From: Atlanticothrix silvestris CENA357
Lineage (GTDB): Bacteria; Cyanobacteriota; Cyanobacteriia; Cyanobacteriales; Nostocaceae
Direction of reading: 5' to 3'
Assembly: GCF_016056295.1 (NCBI RefSeq)
Contig: NZ_JAECZB010000002.1
Coordinates: 135,372-199,371 of the forward strand
DNA: 64,000 bases
The notes under the pieces are model-generated. The model saw only the letters and a list, made by a program, of their open reading frames with translations, was not told the origin of the DNA and ran no database searches. A program made the translations under genes and the position numbers. Shown in pieces: positions 18,050 through 25,714 of this stretch (positions are counted from its first letter, which is position 1; every line of letters starts with the position of its first letter).

Positions 18050-18880
18050 TTATTTTAAGGTATAACAGAATGGCGTGCCTGTCATGCTAAAAAACTCCCT
18101 TATTTGCTGAAAACTAGGATGGTAGGGATTATATTGTAGCGACCCTGTAGGTTGGTGAACGGTATGAATGGGAATAATTTCTACCACACTATTAGTGTAG
18201 GCGATCGCTTCAAATCCCTGAACTAATTCACTAGTCCAAGGTTCCTCTTGTACTGTTTGCTGTTGATTTTGTAGCCAGTTAATAAGTTGCGATCGCACGA
18301 TTCCCGGTAAAATACCTGCTGTCAGAGGTGGTGTCCACCAACTACCATTCTGCCATCCCCAGAGGTTGCCTGTGGTAGTTTCCAACCAATTACCTGCTAT
18401 ATCTACTAAAATCGCTTCTTGGGCATTTTGCTGCACACTAATTCTGGCTAACCATGCACTGAGGTAGTTTCCGGTTTTATGAGAAGTCAGACTACGAGCA
18501 AATTGTGATGTAGCCAAACTTGTGCTAATGCCGTTTTTTTGTCTTTCTGTTAAATCGTGGGGCAATAATCTACCGGTTATCCACTCCCGGCCATCCGAAA
18601 AAAGAGTAATTCTGAGAACGGGGAAATGTGCAAGGATAGCTTCTGCACCTTGGCGTACACGGTTCCAGTCTGGTTGTTGCCAACCAAAAGATTGTAAAGA
18701 AAAAAGTAGGCGATCGCAGTGTAAAAGCCAATTAGTTAAACTACTATCGAGTGAATTATCATAAACTCGCAGCGTTGTAAAAACCGTTGCTCCATAAAGT
18801 AAACCCGGATCGTTAATATTTAACTCTAAGGTTTGGGATTGAATCAACTTGCCACCATACCAAAAAATTTGATTTGTCAT
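18050..18880 (-). CDS. pabC: PLP-dependent class IV aminotransferase, probable aminodeoxychorismate lyase
   Basis: This 276-residue protein is of the branched-chain aminotransferase/ADC lyase fold. The N-terminus MTNQIFWYGGKL is followed by LLYGATVFTTLRVYD, typical of PabC relatives. Other family motifs are EAILVDIAGNWLETTTGNLW and TPPLTAGILPGIVRSQLI. ADC lyase makes 4-aminobenzoate and pyruvate for folate synthesis. Enzymes of this fold can also be D-amino-acid or branched-chain aminotransferases. The E/L pattern around the glycine-rich GNLWGW stretch favours PabC, but this is not decisive. The gene is followed by a heptamer-repeat array at its 5' side and by ftsH at its 3' side. Confidence 0.72.
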   Translation of the reverse strand: MTNQIFWYGGKLIQSQTLELNINDPGLLYGATVFTTLRVYDNSLDSSLTNWLLHCDRLLFSLQSFGWQQPDWNRVRQGAEAILAHFPVLRITLFSDGREWITGRLLPHDLTERQKNGISTSLATSQFARSLTSHKTGNYLSAWLARISVQQNAQEAILVDIAGNWLETTTGNLWGWQNGSWWTPPLTAGILPGIVRSQLINWLQNQQQTVQEEPWTSELVQGFEAIAYTNSVVEIIPIHTVHQPTGSLQYNPYHPSFQQIREFFSMTGTPFCYTLK

Positions 18881-18987
18881 TTGTTAGTTGTTAGTTGTTA
18901 GTTGTTAGTTGTTAGTTATTTTTTTGTGACCACTGACCACTGACCACTGACCACTGACCACCAACCACTGACCACTGACCACTGACT
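18881..18987. repeat. Heptamer tandem repeats in two orientations
   Basis: GTTAGTT units (about 18881-18917) are followed by a T run and then CCACTGA units (about 18927-18987). The whole spacer between two genes is made of such repeats. They belong to the short tandem repeat class of Nostocales. Confidence 0.85.
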
Positions 18988-18993
18988 CATAAT

Positions 18994-19782
18994 TCAATCT
19001 TTTGGGGGAAACATAATTTTTTGAGTGCCTTCAGGAGTAGTAATTACCTTTCCACCCAAAGCCTCAATTCTCTTAATTGCTATTTTACGAGTTTTTTCAT
19101 CTACCTCATTACTTAACACCATCGACCAAGTAGCGATTTGAGCGTATTTACTATTAGGATTTTGACTCAAAAATTCCGCTGTTTTTTGAGAAATTGCAGC
19201 GACATATTTACTTTCTTCATCTGAATAACTATTGGCCCAGTCTGCTGCCATTTTGAAAGAATATTGAGCAGCTTGGGAATTGCCCATAAATAGTAATTCA
19301 TCAATTGCTTTATAACGCCACACATAATAAGATTTTTCAGGAACTTGAGGAGATAATGACTTTAAACCTTTCTCCATTAAATTTATAGTTCGTTCTGGCA
19401 TAGCAGCATAAATAGAAGTACTAGCAGAAAGACTCAAATAAGCTGCTAAAAAACGGGGGTCATGTTTAAGAACTACTTCAAAATATTCTGGACTCAAGCT
19501 GTAACCTGTTTTAGCACGTGCTTCATCATCACCAAAATATGGTAAAAAATTGAGATATACCCAATCTGCAATAAAATTGTCATAACCAAAACTAGGTATT
19601 CTCTTCAAGAAACTCAGCCGCAATTTTTCTAATTGAATATCTTTTTCTAAAGCTTCTATGGAAATAGCTTGTTGGTTATATAGGAGTTTTTGCAGTTTGG
19701 GAAATTGAATTAAGCCAACTCCTAACATGCACAAACAAGCTACAAAAGGCGTGATGACAGCTTGACGAGATAACAACCACAT
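18994..19782 (-). CDS. Membrane-anchored helical-repeat protein of unknown function
   Basis: I do not recognise this 262-residue protein. It has one hydrophobic N-terminal helix (about 8-27) that could be a signal anchor or uncleaved signal peptide. The rest is predicted to be mostly helical, with TPR-like features such as FEVVLKHDPRFLAAYLSL. That would fit a periplasmic scaffold protein. The aromatic-rich stretch FIADWVYLNFLPYFGDDEA is distinctive. No catalytic motif is visible. It stands alone on the minus strand between the tandem-repeat spacer and a MITE-like element. Confidence 0.75.
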   Translation of the reverse strand: MWLLSRQAVITPFVACLCMLGVGLIQFPKLQKLLYNQQAISIEALEKDIQLEKLRLSFLKRIPSFGYDNFIADWVYLNFLPYFGDDEARAKTGYSLSPEYFEVVLKHDPRFLAAYLSLSASTSIYAAMPERTINLMEKGLKSLSPQVPEKSYYVWRYKAIDELLFMGNSQAAQYSFKMAADWANSYSDEESKYVAAISQKTAEFLSQNPNSKYAQIATWSMVLSNEVDEKTRKIAIKRIEALGGKVITTPEGTQKIMFPPKD

Positions 19783-19824
19783 AATAGGAATCCGATTTGA
19801 TTAGTGAAAAAATATAAGTATCTC

Positions 19825-20090
19825 AAGACTTACGCAAAATTATGATAAAACGTAGACACACTTTCTTCGGCTTGCCGCAGGCTACCACATAGACGCGCCA
19901 GCAGCTACTCTTCTCCTGACGGAGACGCTACGCGTAGCTTGCTTCCCCATAGGGGTACGAGTTCTCCGAAGGAGTACCCGCAGTGTAGGACACAGCGAAA
20001 AGTTGTCAGGAGGGTTTCCCTCCGTAACAAACTTTTCAAGACAAAGGACACAAACTTAAGAAGGTTTCAGAGAGTTATTGCGTAAGTCTT
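19825..20090. mobile_element. 266-bp MITE-like element with 13-bp terminal inverted repeats
   Basis: Perfect inverted repeats AAGACTTACGCAA (19825-19837) and TTGCGTAAGTCTT (20078-20090) bound a non-coding, palindrome-rich stretch. The right end continues as AACTCTCTGAAACC on the reverse strand, shared with the 92-bp element at 38435. No target duplication is clear. It fills most of the 600-bp gap before the three-gene cluster. Confidence 0.75.
19992..20045. repeat. REP-like palindromic unit inside the MITE
   Basis: The unit starts ACAGCGAAAAGTTG, has a GGGTTTCCC palindromic centre and ends CAAACTTTTCAAGACAA. The same layout occurs in reverse orientation at about 37138-37191, outside any MITE end. 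It therefore looks like an independent dispersed repeat nested here. Confidence 0.65.
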
Positions 20091-20389
20091 ATATTTTTAG
20101 GAGGAGTAATGCTCACTACAACTATGATACTGGCTCCTTTAAGTGTGTTTCAAATCTAGCCCCTAATCTCTAGTTCCTAGTCCTTCTTCCCCCACCAGAA
20201 TCTACTGTATAAAACCGATAAGCGCTATATTTTTTAGAAGTCGCAACTTCACTTTTCTTTAGAAACAATTCTTAAATCATTAAGTTGTTTTGAGTTTACT
20301 TGCTTTTTTTAAGTAAAATTACTGAAGCTTACACTAGAATACTAGAATTAAATTTTGTTTGTACTTACAACTGCAACTATCGCAATATT

Positions 20390-20872
20390 ATGGACAATAA
20401 TGTTACAGAAACCATTGAAAGTAATGATCAAGCTATTACCACAAAAGTGAGTGATTTTGAGACAATAATTACTAATCTCAATGCTGATAGAAATGGATTT
20501 AATTTTGACGACATTACTGATGCTATTAAAAAAGCAATAGTTCAAGTTGTGGAATTAGAAATTACTACTTGGGTTTCAGAACCATCTACTAATTCAGGTA
20601 GTGAATTACAAAATGGGCAAGAATTACCTAAAGCAGGTAATCGCATACATACTATTGTCAATCTTGTTAATGGTGATATCAAAAATGAGGTGGGAAGTCA
20701 ATTTGTTGGTAGTGGCCCTTATACAGAACTACGCGAATTTCATTTAAGTCAAGTTAAAGAAAGTCGTGAAATTATGCAAAAAAATATAGAATCTGTGCAT
20801 AAAATTTATGGCATTTTGATGGAAATGCTGAGAACACGCAAAAGTTCACAACAATCAATCTCTCGTTCTTAA
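20390..20872 (+). CDS. Unrecognised protein, first gene of a three-gene cluster
   Basis: This encodes a soluble, acidic protein of about 160 residues with no motif I know. ATG at 20390 (MDNNVTETIES) is preferred over an upstream ATG at 20300, because the upstream 30 codons look like spacer (MLFLSKITEAYTR) and the protein becomes acidic and helical from here. Residues 40-60 (KKAIVQVVELEITTWV) resemble the start of the next protein (SVQGLVDDITALEVNTMVV), which suggests a shared short helical element. The C-terminal 60 residues are predicted to form a long helix (REFHLSQVKESREIMQKNIE). It is 139 bp upstream of the second gene on the same strand. A structural or adaptor role is possible. Confidence 0.7.
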   Translation: MDNNVTETIESNDQAITTKVSDFETIITNLNADRNGFNFDDITDAIKKAIVQVVELEITTWVSEPSTNSGSELQNGQELPKAGNRIHTIVNLVNGDIKNEVGSQFVGSGPYTELREFHLSQVKESREIMQKNIESVHKIYGILMEMLRTRKSSQQSISRS

Positions 20873-21011
20873 GTATCATTGATAAATTTATATTTAAAAT
20901 CAAATACCTACAGCAATCTAGTGCAAGCTGTAGGTTACATAGTATTGGTATTGATTAATAAACTCAGCACTATAACTAAATTTAGTCAAGAGTATTTTAG
21001 AGGTTTTCAGT

Positions 21012-21845
21012 ATGCCTAATGAGATTCAAACTCAAGCTCGATGTTTGTTAGACAACTTGGTGAAGTCTGTACAAGGACTAGTAGACGATATTACAGCCTT
21101 AGAAGTAAATACGATGGTTGTCGAGCAAATTAGTGGGGCCAAGTTTAATGCTTGGCAGGCATATCAAACAATTTATTCTATCAATGACCCCGAATATTTT
21201 GATGAAAGAGGAATTCCTGGCGATAGTCCTCAAGATCAAAACTTACGTGACCGCTATCGAAGTTTGTTTGCACAAGTTGAAAGAGAGTATTTTTATCTTC
21301 TAATTGATCCTAACTCCAAGCTTTATAAATTACCCAATGAAAAAGTAGAAAGATATCAACAACGTTTGGCAATTTTAAAAAAACAAAAACATGGAGAGAT
21401 AGTTGAAACTGATCCAAAATATGTGAAGCTAGCTCGACCAATATTACCTCCTCCAACTCCTGTAATTGAAGGAGAAAACCAAGTAGATTGGCACAAAGAT
21501 TGGGAAGAAAATTGCCTGGAAATCCAAGAAATATTGAGTAATGATAAGTTTGTGCGTACCTTGCGGAAAGTAGCAGAGCTTAAAGCTGCTCTTGACAGCG
21601 GTGATGCCACAAAATCTACAATTGATATTATTTATGCCCAAACTGTTATGCAGTTAGATGGCGATATTATCAGCCGTTACCATAAAGAACTGTTTCAATT
21701 GCCTGATTACGAGAAAGATTTAATCCTCAAAATACATACAGAAGGAGTAGTTGCGGGTGAAAAACAGTGGCGTGGAATGCTAGATTTTTTGATTACTTTA
21801 GTACAGGGTATCGCTAATTCATCTCTATCTCGAAATGGCCGTTGA
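21012..21845 (+). CDS. Unrecognised protein, second gene of the cluster
   Basis: This is a soluble 277-residue protein without a family I can name. It is rich in helices and charged residues. A proline-rich hinge (LARPILPPPTPVIEG, about residues 140-155) divides it into two parts. The first 35 residues resemble a stretch of the upstream protein. A short hydrophobic segment near the C-terminus (MLDFLITLVQGIANS) might be a membrane-contacting helix. The gene overlaps the next by 11 bp, so the two are almost surely co-translated. No signal peptide is seen. The low number of recognisable motifs suggests a lineage-specific protein. Confidence 0.75.
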   Translation: MPNEIQTQARCLLDNLVKSVQGLVDDITALEVNTMVVEQISGAKFNAWQAYQTIYSINDPEYFDERGIPGDSPQDQNLRDRYRSLFAQVEREYFYLLIDPNSKLYKLPNEKVERYQQRLAILKKQKHGEIVETDPKYVKLARPILPPPTPVIEGENQVDWHKDWEENCLEIQEILSNDKFVRTLRKVAELKAALDSGDATKSTIDIIYAQTVMQLDGDIISRYHKELFQLPDYEKDLILKIHTEGVVAGEKQWRGMLDFLITLVQGIANSSLSRNGR

Positions 21846-22752
21846 TAATACAATTGCTGATAAGCAAGCTGGCGTTACATTCTCTTGTTACTTGCAAATT
21901 CCTCAAGGCGCTGCTTTTGAACTCAAGTTTGAGCAAGGACAGTATAATTTTTATCTCAATGCCATAGTTGTCGCACAGATTCAGCAAGCACAAAAAACTG
22001 GTTGTTCTTTGTATATTCCACCAAGACTACTAGTTACCTTGTGGTACTATAGCTTTTTCAATAATCCAGAAAATTTGAGCAATAAGTCTCAAAATTCTTA
22101 CATTGTTTTAATCATTAATATTTTTAGATTACTTCTGAGTAAACCTTTAAGTAAGAAAACAAATTTACAATCTGGATTTACTTTTAATTGTTACTATCAA
22201 GAACTCCAAATTGCTGCATCTGTTTGTGATAAATCAGACATACTTTTACAAAGTACTGTGTTTTTAAGTGGTGATATATTTTATAAAATTCGCAGAGACT
22301 TTCTCCAAGATCCAAACTGCTTAATAATTGTCTCTGCTCATTATTGGCTAACAGAACAATTATTAAGTTACTTGCGGAAAAAATTAAATCTTTTAGCTTG
22401 GGAATTAGCTTCTTTTGCACCTACTAGTTTTGTAGCCGATAAACTTTATCAAGCAAAAGCTGGGATACTACTCTCTATATTTGCTTGGTTTGTAGCAACT
22501 ATAGTATTTGCTATTATCCGTTATGTAATTGCTAATAAACTTCAGAGATTTACTTCTATCGATTCTAAGTATGTAAATTGGATTGCGTGGGGAATAACTT
22601 GTTTAATTCCTAGTGTCATTCTTAGTTCTGCTATGAACGTTTTGTTTTTTGTGTTGTTGTCAGTTTTTGTACCGCTACTTGTAAAGTGGGTTTTACGTTT
22701 TATTTTGCCACGAATTGGAAAATTTACAATGCGGTGGTTACTGTTTGCTTAA
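21835..22752 (+). CDS. Unrecognised membrane protein, third gene of the cluster
   Basis: This 305-residue protein has a soluble N-terminal two-thirds and three or so hydrophobic helices in the last third (about 210-232, 250-275 and 270-290). It ends with a basic, amphipathic tail (KWVLRFILPRIGKFTMRWLL). The ATG lies inside the end of the preceding gene (11-bp overlap), pointing to translational coupling and a joint function. The N-terminal part repeats a theme: FSCYLQIPQGAAFELKF near residue 15 and FNCYYQELQIAASVCDK near residue 118. That may reflect an internal duplication of a beta-rich domain. I know no named family. A membrane-anchored complex with the two upstream proteins is a reasonable guess. 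Confidence 0.75.
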   Translation: MAVDNTIADKQAGVTFSCYLQIPQGAAFELKFEQGQYNFYLNAIVVAQIQQAQKTGCSLYIPPRLLVTLWYYSFFNNPENLSNKSQNSYIVLIINIFRLLLSKPLSKKTNLQSGFTFNCYYQELQIAASVCDKSDILLQSTVFLSGDIFYKIRRDFLQDPNCLIIVSAHYWLTEQLLSYLRKKLNLLAWELASFAPTSFVADKLYQAKAGILLSIFAWFVATIVFAIIRYVIANKLQRFTSIDSKYVNWIAWGITCLIPSVILSSAMNVLFFVLLSVFVPLLVKWVLRFILPRIGKFTMRWLLFA

Positions 22753-22775
22753 AGATAAATATCAAATTTATCTTT
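22751..22775. terminator. Short palindrome between convergent stop codons
   Basis: AAAGATAAAT and ATTTATCTTT (22751-22760 and 22766-22775) pair perfectly around a five-base loop. The palindrome spans the 15-bp gap between the stop of the three-gene cluster and the stop of ackA. It could end transcription in both directions, though it is AT-rich and weak. Confidence 0.4.
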
Positions 22776-23985
22776 TCAAAAGTTGCCAACATTGTTGAGC
22801 GATCGCCCAATCTTCTTGAGTACGAATTACCAATACCCGCACTGCTGAATCTGGCGTAGTTATATCCTCATCCACAGGATGGTGCTGATTTTTTTCCGGG
22901 TCAATTTTCAGATTCAAAAATCCTAAAGCTTCACAGGCGGCTTGGCGAATTCCTGGAGATTTTTCACCAATCCCAGCGGTAAATACCAAAGCATCTAATC
23001 CCCCCAGACTGGTCAGCATAGCACCAATGCCAGAACGCAAGCGATGTACGAAAATATCCCAAGCCAGTTGAGCGCGATAATTACCTTGGGCGATCGCTTC
23101 CATGACTTGAGGCAAATCGCTAGAGACTCCAGAAATTCCCCGTAACCCAGAAGCTTTATTTAGTAAATAATCAAGACTTTCGGCAGAATAATTAGATTGC
23201 CGCAATAAGTAAATTAAAATACCTGGATCGATAGAACCACAACGACTGCCCATCATCAATCCATCTAAGGGTGTGAATCCCATAGTTGTATCAATGCTGC
23301 GACCGTTTTTAATTGCTGCCAAAGAGCAACCATTACCTAGATGACAAGTGATTAATCGCAGAGATGTTAAATCTCTACCAAGAATGTCAGCAGCACGACT
23401 AGAACAATATTGGTGACTAATACCATGAAATCCGTAGCGGCGAATACCTTGCTCTACCCATTCATAGGGGCCGGGATAAATGGCTGCGGCATCAGGTAGA
23501 CTGGCATGAAATCCTGTGTCAAAGACTGCTACTTGGGTGACTTCTCCTAAGCTTTGTTCAATCGCTTCTATCCCTTCTAATGCGGCTGGATTATGAGCCG
23601 GAGCCAGATTAGACAAACGAGCGATCGCTTTTTTCACATCCTCATTAACTATCACACTATTTCGATAATCCAATCCACCGTGAACCACACGATGTCCTAC
23701 CACATCGATTTCTGATAATTGACCAATGACCTTGGTAGCGCCGCGACTGAGAGTATAAAGCATATAAGCGACATGGGCGCGGCGAGAATCACCATAAATT
23801 GATTCTTGCAGTGTTTCACCTGTGGCTGTTTTTACTTTAATTTCTGCCACACCCCGATCTTGAGTCCAGTTAACTTTTCCTTCCCAAAGAGGTTGTAGTG
23901 CTTCGTTAGGAAGAGCATCATCGGCAATTTCATACAAACAACTTTTTTGGCTGCTTGATCCGGCATTCAATATGAGTACTTTCAT
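22768..23985 (-). CDS. ackA: Acetate kinase
   Basis: This 405-residue enzyme converts acetyl phosphate and ADP to acetate and ATP. The N-terminus MKVLILNAGSSSQKSCLYE is the ASKHA phosphate-binding motif. GHRVVHGG, VAVFDTGFHASLP, RRYGFHGISHQY, THLGNG-type CHLGNGCSLAAI and TAGIGEKSPGIR are family signatures with the catalytic His and Arg residues. Length is normal. Unlike many bacteria there is no adjacent phosphotransacetylase gene here. It would serve fermentative ATP formation in the dark or acetate/acetyl-P balance. The gene stands alone, convergent with the unknown three-gene cluster. Confidence 0.96.
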   Translation of the reverse strand: MKVLILNAGSSSQKSCLYEIADDALPNEALQPLWEGKVNWTQDRGVAEIKVKTATGETLQESIYGDSRRAHVAYMLYTLSRGATKVIGQLSEIDVVGHRVVHGGLDYRNSVIVNEDVKKAIARLSNLAPAHNPAALEGIEAIEQSLGEVTQVAVFDTGFHASLPDAAAIYPGPYEWVEQGIRRYGFHGISHQYCSSRAADILGRDLTSLRLITCHLGNGCSLAAIKNGRSIDTTMGFTPLDGLMMGSRCGSIDPGILIYLLRQSNYSAESLDYLLNKASGLRGISGVSSDLPQVMEAIAQGNYRAQLAWDIFVHRLRSGIGAMLTSLGGLDALVFTAGIGEKSPGIRQAACEALGFLNLKIDPEKNQHHPVDEDITTPDSAVRVLVIRTQEDWAIAQQCWQLLKR

Positions 23986-24083
23986 ACTTTTGTATTACTT
24001 ACGTTTGTAAACTCTGAACTACATAATTACCAGTTTCAAGTAATTAATAAACTTATTACCAATAGTCTAGGAAAAGCAAAAAC

Positions 24084-24470
24084 GTGAAAGGTTTCAAAAA
24101 GCTATCCTCAATCGTGTTGCTACTATTAGCCTTTACCTATCCGCCTGCTTTAGCTCAAGCCAAGGATAGTAGTCTGAATAATGTTCCTAATGAGTCAGAA
24201 ACAAATTTAGTTGAGGGTACAAATGGCGAGCTTTTACTAACTCAACGACGGAATAGACGACATCATTATAGACACAGACGGGGGCGGAATCGACAACATT
24301 ATAGACGGGGAACTCGACGCAATTATTATAGACGGGGGCGGAATCGACAACATTATTATCGAAGACGCTATCGTTCTATAAATTATTCTGGACAACGCTA
24401 TCGTCATGGACAATGGGAACTTGTGCGCGATCGTCATGGAAGATTAATGTATAATTGGCAGCGGTTTTAA
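24084..24470 (+). CDS. Small exported Arg/His/Tyr-rich repetitive protein
   Basis: This 128-residue protein has a clear signal peptide (about 1-26: MKGFKKLSSIVLLLLAFTYP, cleavage near ALAQA-KD). A short acidic linker is followed by a very basic tail (about 55-115) built of units such as RRGRNRQHYRRG. The DNA of the tail is tandemly repetitive, with AGACGGGGGCGGAATCGACA appearing twice. The last residues (HGQWELVRDRHGRLMYNWQR) are less repetitive. I know no function. A basic histidine/tyrosine-rich exported protein might bind polysaccharide, nucleic acid or metal at the cell surface. It stands alone, divergent from ackA, with a terminator 80 bp downstream. Confidence 0.78.
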   Translation: MKGFKKLSSIVLLLLAFTYPPALAQAKDSSLNNVPNESETNLVEGTNGELLLTQRRNRRHHYRHRRGRNRQHYRRGTRRNYYRRGRNRQHYYRRRYRSINYSGQRYRHGQWELVRDRHGRLMYNWQRF

Positions 24471-24551
24471 TGATTGATGTTTAATTAAATACGGTTAAAA
24501 TCAAGCTGAAAACTATGATTAGCATAGGTTTTAAAGCTACCACCGTCTTGA

Positions 24552-24602
24552 AGGGAAGTTTCCATGTTACTTGCTACAAAGTAAAAAACTTCCCTATTTT
24601 TT
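24552..24602 (+). terminator. Rho-independent terminator
   Basis: Arms AGGGAAGTTT and AAACTTCCCT (24552-24561 and 24586-24595) are followed by ATTTTTT. It is placed to end the transcript of the small Arg/His/Tyr-rich protein gene. Confidence 0.75.
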
Positions 24603-24755
24603 AACTTTTATCTAGTCTTAGAAAAGTTGTCCTTTATAAAATTGATACCGTTGATAAAAGACTCAACTTCACTAAATTGCATTTAGAATATCCTGTAAAA
24701 AATCTGTATAGCTTTGTTTTATATATAAATAAATTATGAAAGTTTTTATAGTATC

Positions 24756-25388
24756 TTACCCTTGCAAAACTTGAGCAGCAGTCAACTTGAGATCAGCAAA
24801 TACAGGCGAAACGATCGCATTATCTCCTACATACACCTTCTCCTCATAAAAACCCTCTATCCATTCCAGAACCGTCACTCGCTCTTGTATCGGATCAACG
24901 ATCCAATACTCAGCAATACCCCGCGCTCCATACTCAGATCGCTTATAGCGATAATCACGACTGCTCTGATTTGGACTCACCCTTACGGGTTCGTCAGTTG
25001 CTTCAACGCGCGGAAACCGCGCAACGCACTGACTCACCACCTCAACCACCAATAATGGGGGTGGCATCTCTGGCATCACCGTAGATCGTTTAGCCCCCTC
25101 CATCACAGTCACCAACTCCTCAGAAAACACCACCAAATCAGGAACGCGCACCCGTAAACCAGTAGTCACAATTTCCGTTTTCATCGACAGTTGAGAAGAT
25201 GGAATACCCAGTTGCACAAGGCAAACAAGGATAAACATGGCAATTCGTCGATTTATCTCACTCTCCGCTGTCATCAGAAGCAATTCCCCATCTTCAAACT
25301 CATATATTGCATCTGTACCATCGTCATAATTGAAGAACTCTTCAAGAGTCATCTTCCTAGATGCAGCTTTATCTAATGTGATTGCCAT
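24756..25388 (-). CDS. Uma2 family (DUF820) endonuclease-like protein with repeat-derived insertion
   Basis: This protein of about 210 residues belongs to the PD-(D/E)XK Uma2 family that is greatly expanded in cyanobacteria. Visible motifs are MTLEEFFNYDDGTDAIYEFE, RVRVPDLVVFSEEL with the catalytic Asp, LLVVEVVS with the Glu, and GIAEYWIVDP. Between EVVS and RDYRYKRSEY there are about 22 extra residues (QCVARFPRVEATDEPVRVSP) encoded by a palindromic repeat inserted in frame. This lies next to the active-site strand, so activity may be affected. ATG at 25388 is chosen because an AAGG motif precedes it; a GTG lies two codons upstream. The biological role of the family is unclear, although a mobile-element origin is often suggested. 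Confidence 0.88.
   Translation of the reverse strand: MAITLDKAASRKMTLEEFFNYDDGTDAIYEFEDGELLLMTAESEINRRIAMFILVCLVQLGIPSSQLSMKTEIVTTGLRVRVPDLVVFSEELVTVMEGAKRSTVMPEMPPPLLVVEVVSQCVARFPRVEATDEPVRVSPNQSSRDYRYKRSEYGARGIAEYWIVDPIQERVTVLEWIEGFYEEKVYVGDNAIVSPVFADLKLTAAQVLQG
24972..25038. repeat. Palindromic repeat inserted in frame in the Uma2 gene
   Basis: A segment of about 66 bp contains the palindrome GCGCGGAAACCGCGC and the stretch CCCTTACGGGTTCG. It is bounded by copies of GACTCACC. It encodes VEATDEPVRVSP on the minus strand, a peptide I recognise as typical of dispersed repeats in Nostoc genomes. The length is a multiple of three or close to it, because the frame stays open. Confidence 0.7.
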
Positions 25389-25394
25389 AATCAC

Positions 25395-25714
25395 CTTACT
25401 TTTTTGTCAAAACATTATGAGCTTGATCTATTATCGCAATATCTCTTCTAAGTTCTTGATCCCCTAATGAATCTTTGCCTCCAACTTGGCCGCTTTAGTG
25501 GTCAGTGGCCGGTCGTTTTATTACTCACTGTAGTCTGTGTCATTGTGTCATTAGTTTTCAGTTTTAAGGAGTTGCGAGATCCTCGACTTGTTTAAGAAGT
25601 CGGGGATCTGATCCACTGATCCACCATTAGCTTTATGTATCCCTATTAGTGGTCAGTGACCAGTTGTTTTACTAACCACTAGGCCACTAACCAATGAATA
25701 TCGCAATCTAAATT
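25395..25714. repeat. Repeat-filled spacer with a dispersed hairpin
   Basis: No gene is present. Fragments of GTGGTCAGTGGCC heptamers occur at about 25497-25515 and 25650-25690. At 25573-25612 is an imperfect hairpin, GCGAGATCCTCGACTTG with AAGAAGTCGGGGATCTGAT. It is a diverged copy of the hairpin at 51831-51868. Confidence 0.7.
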
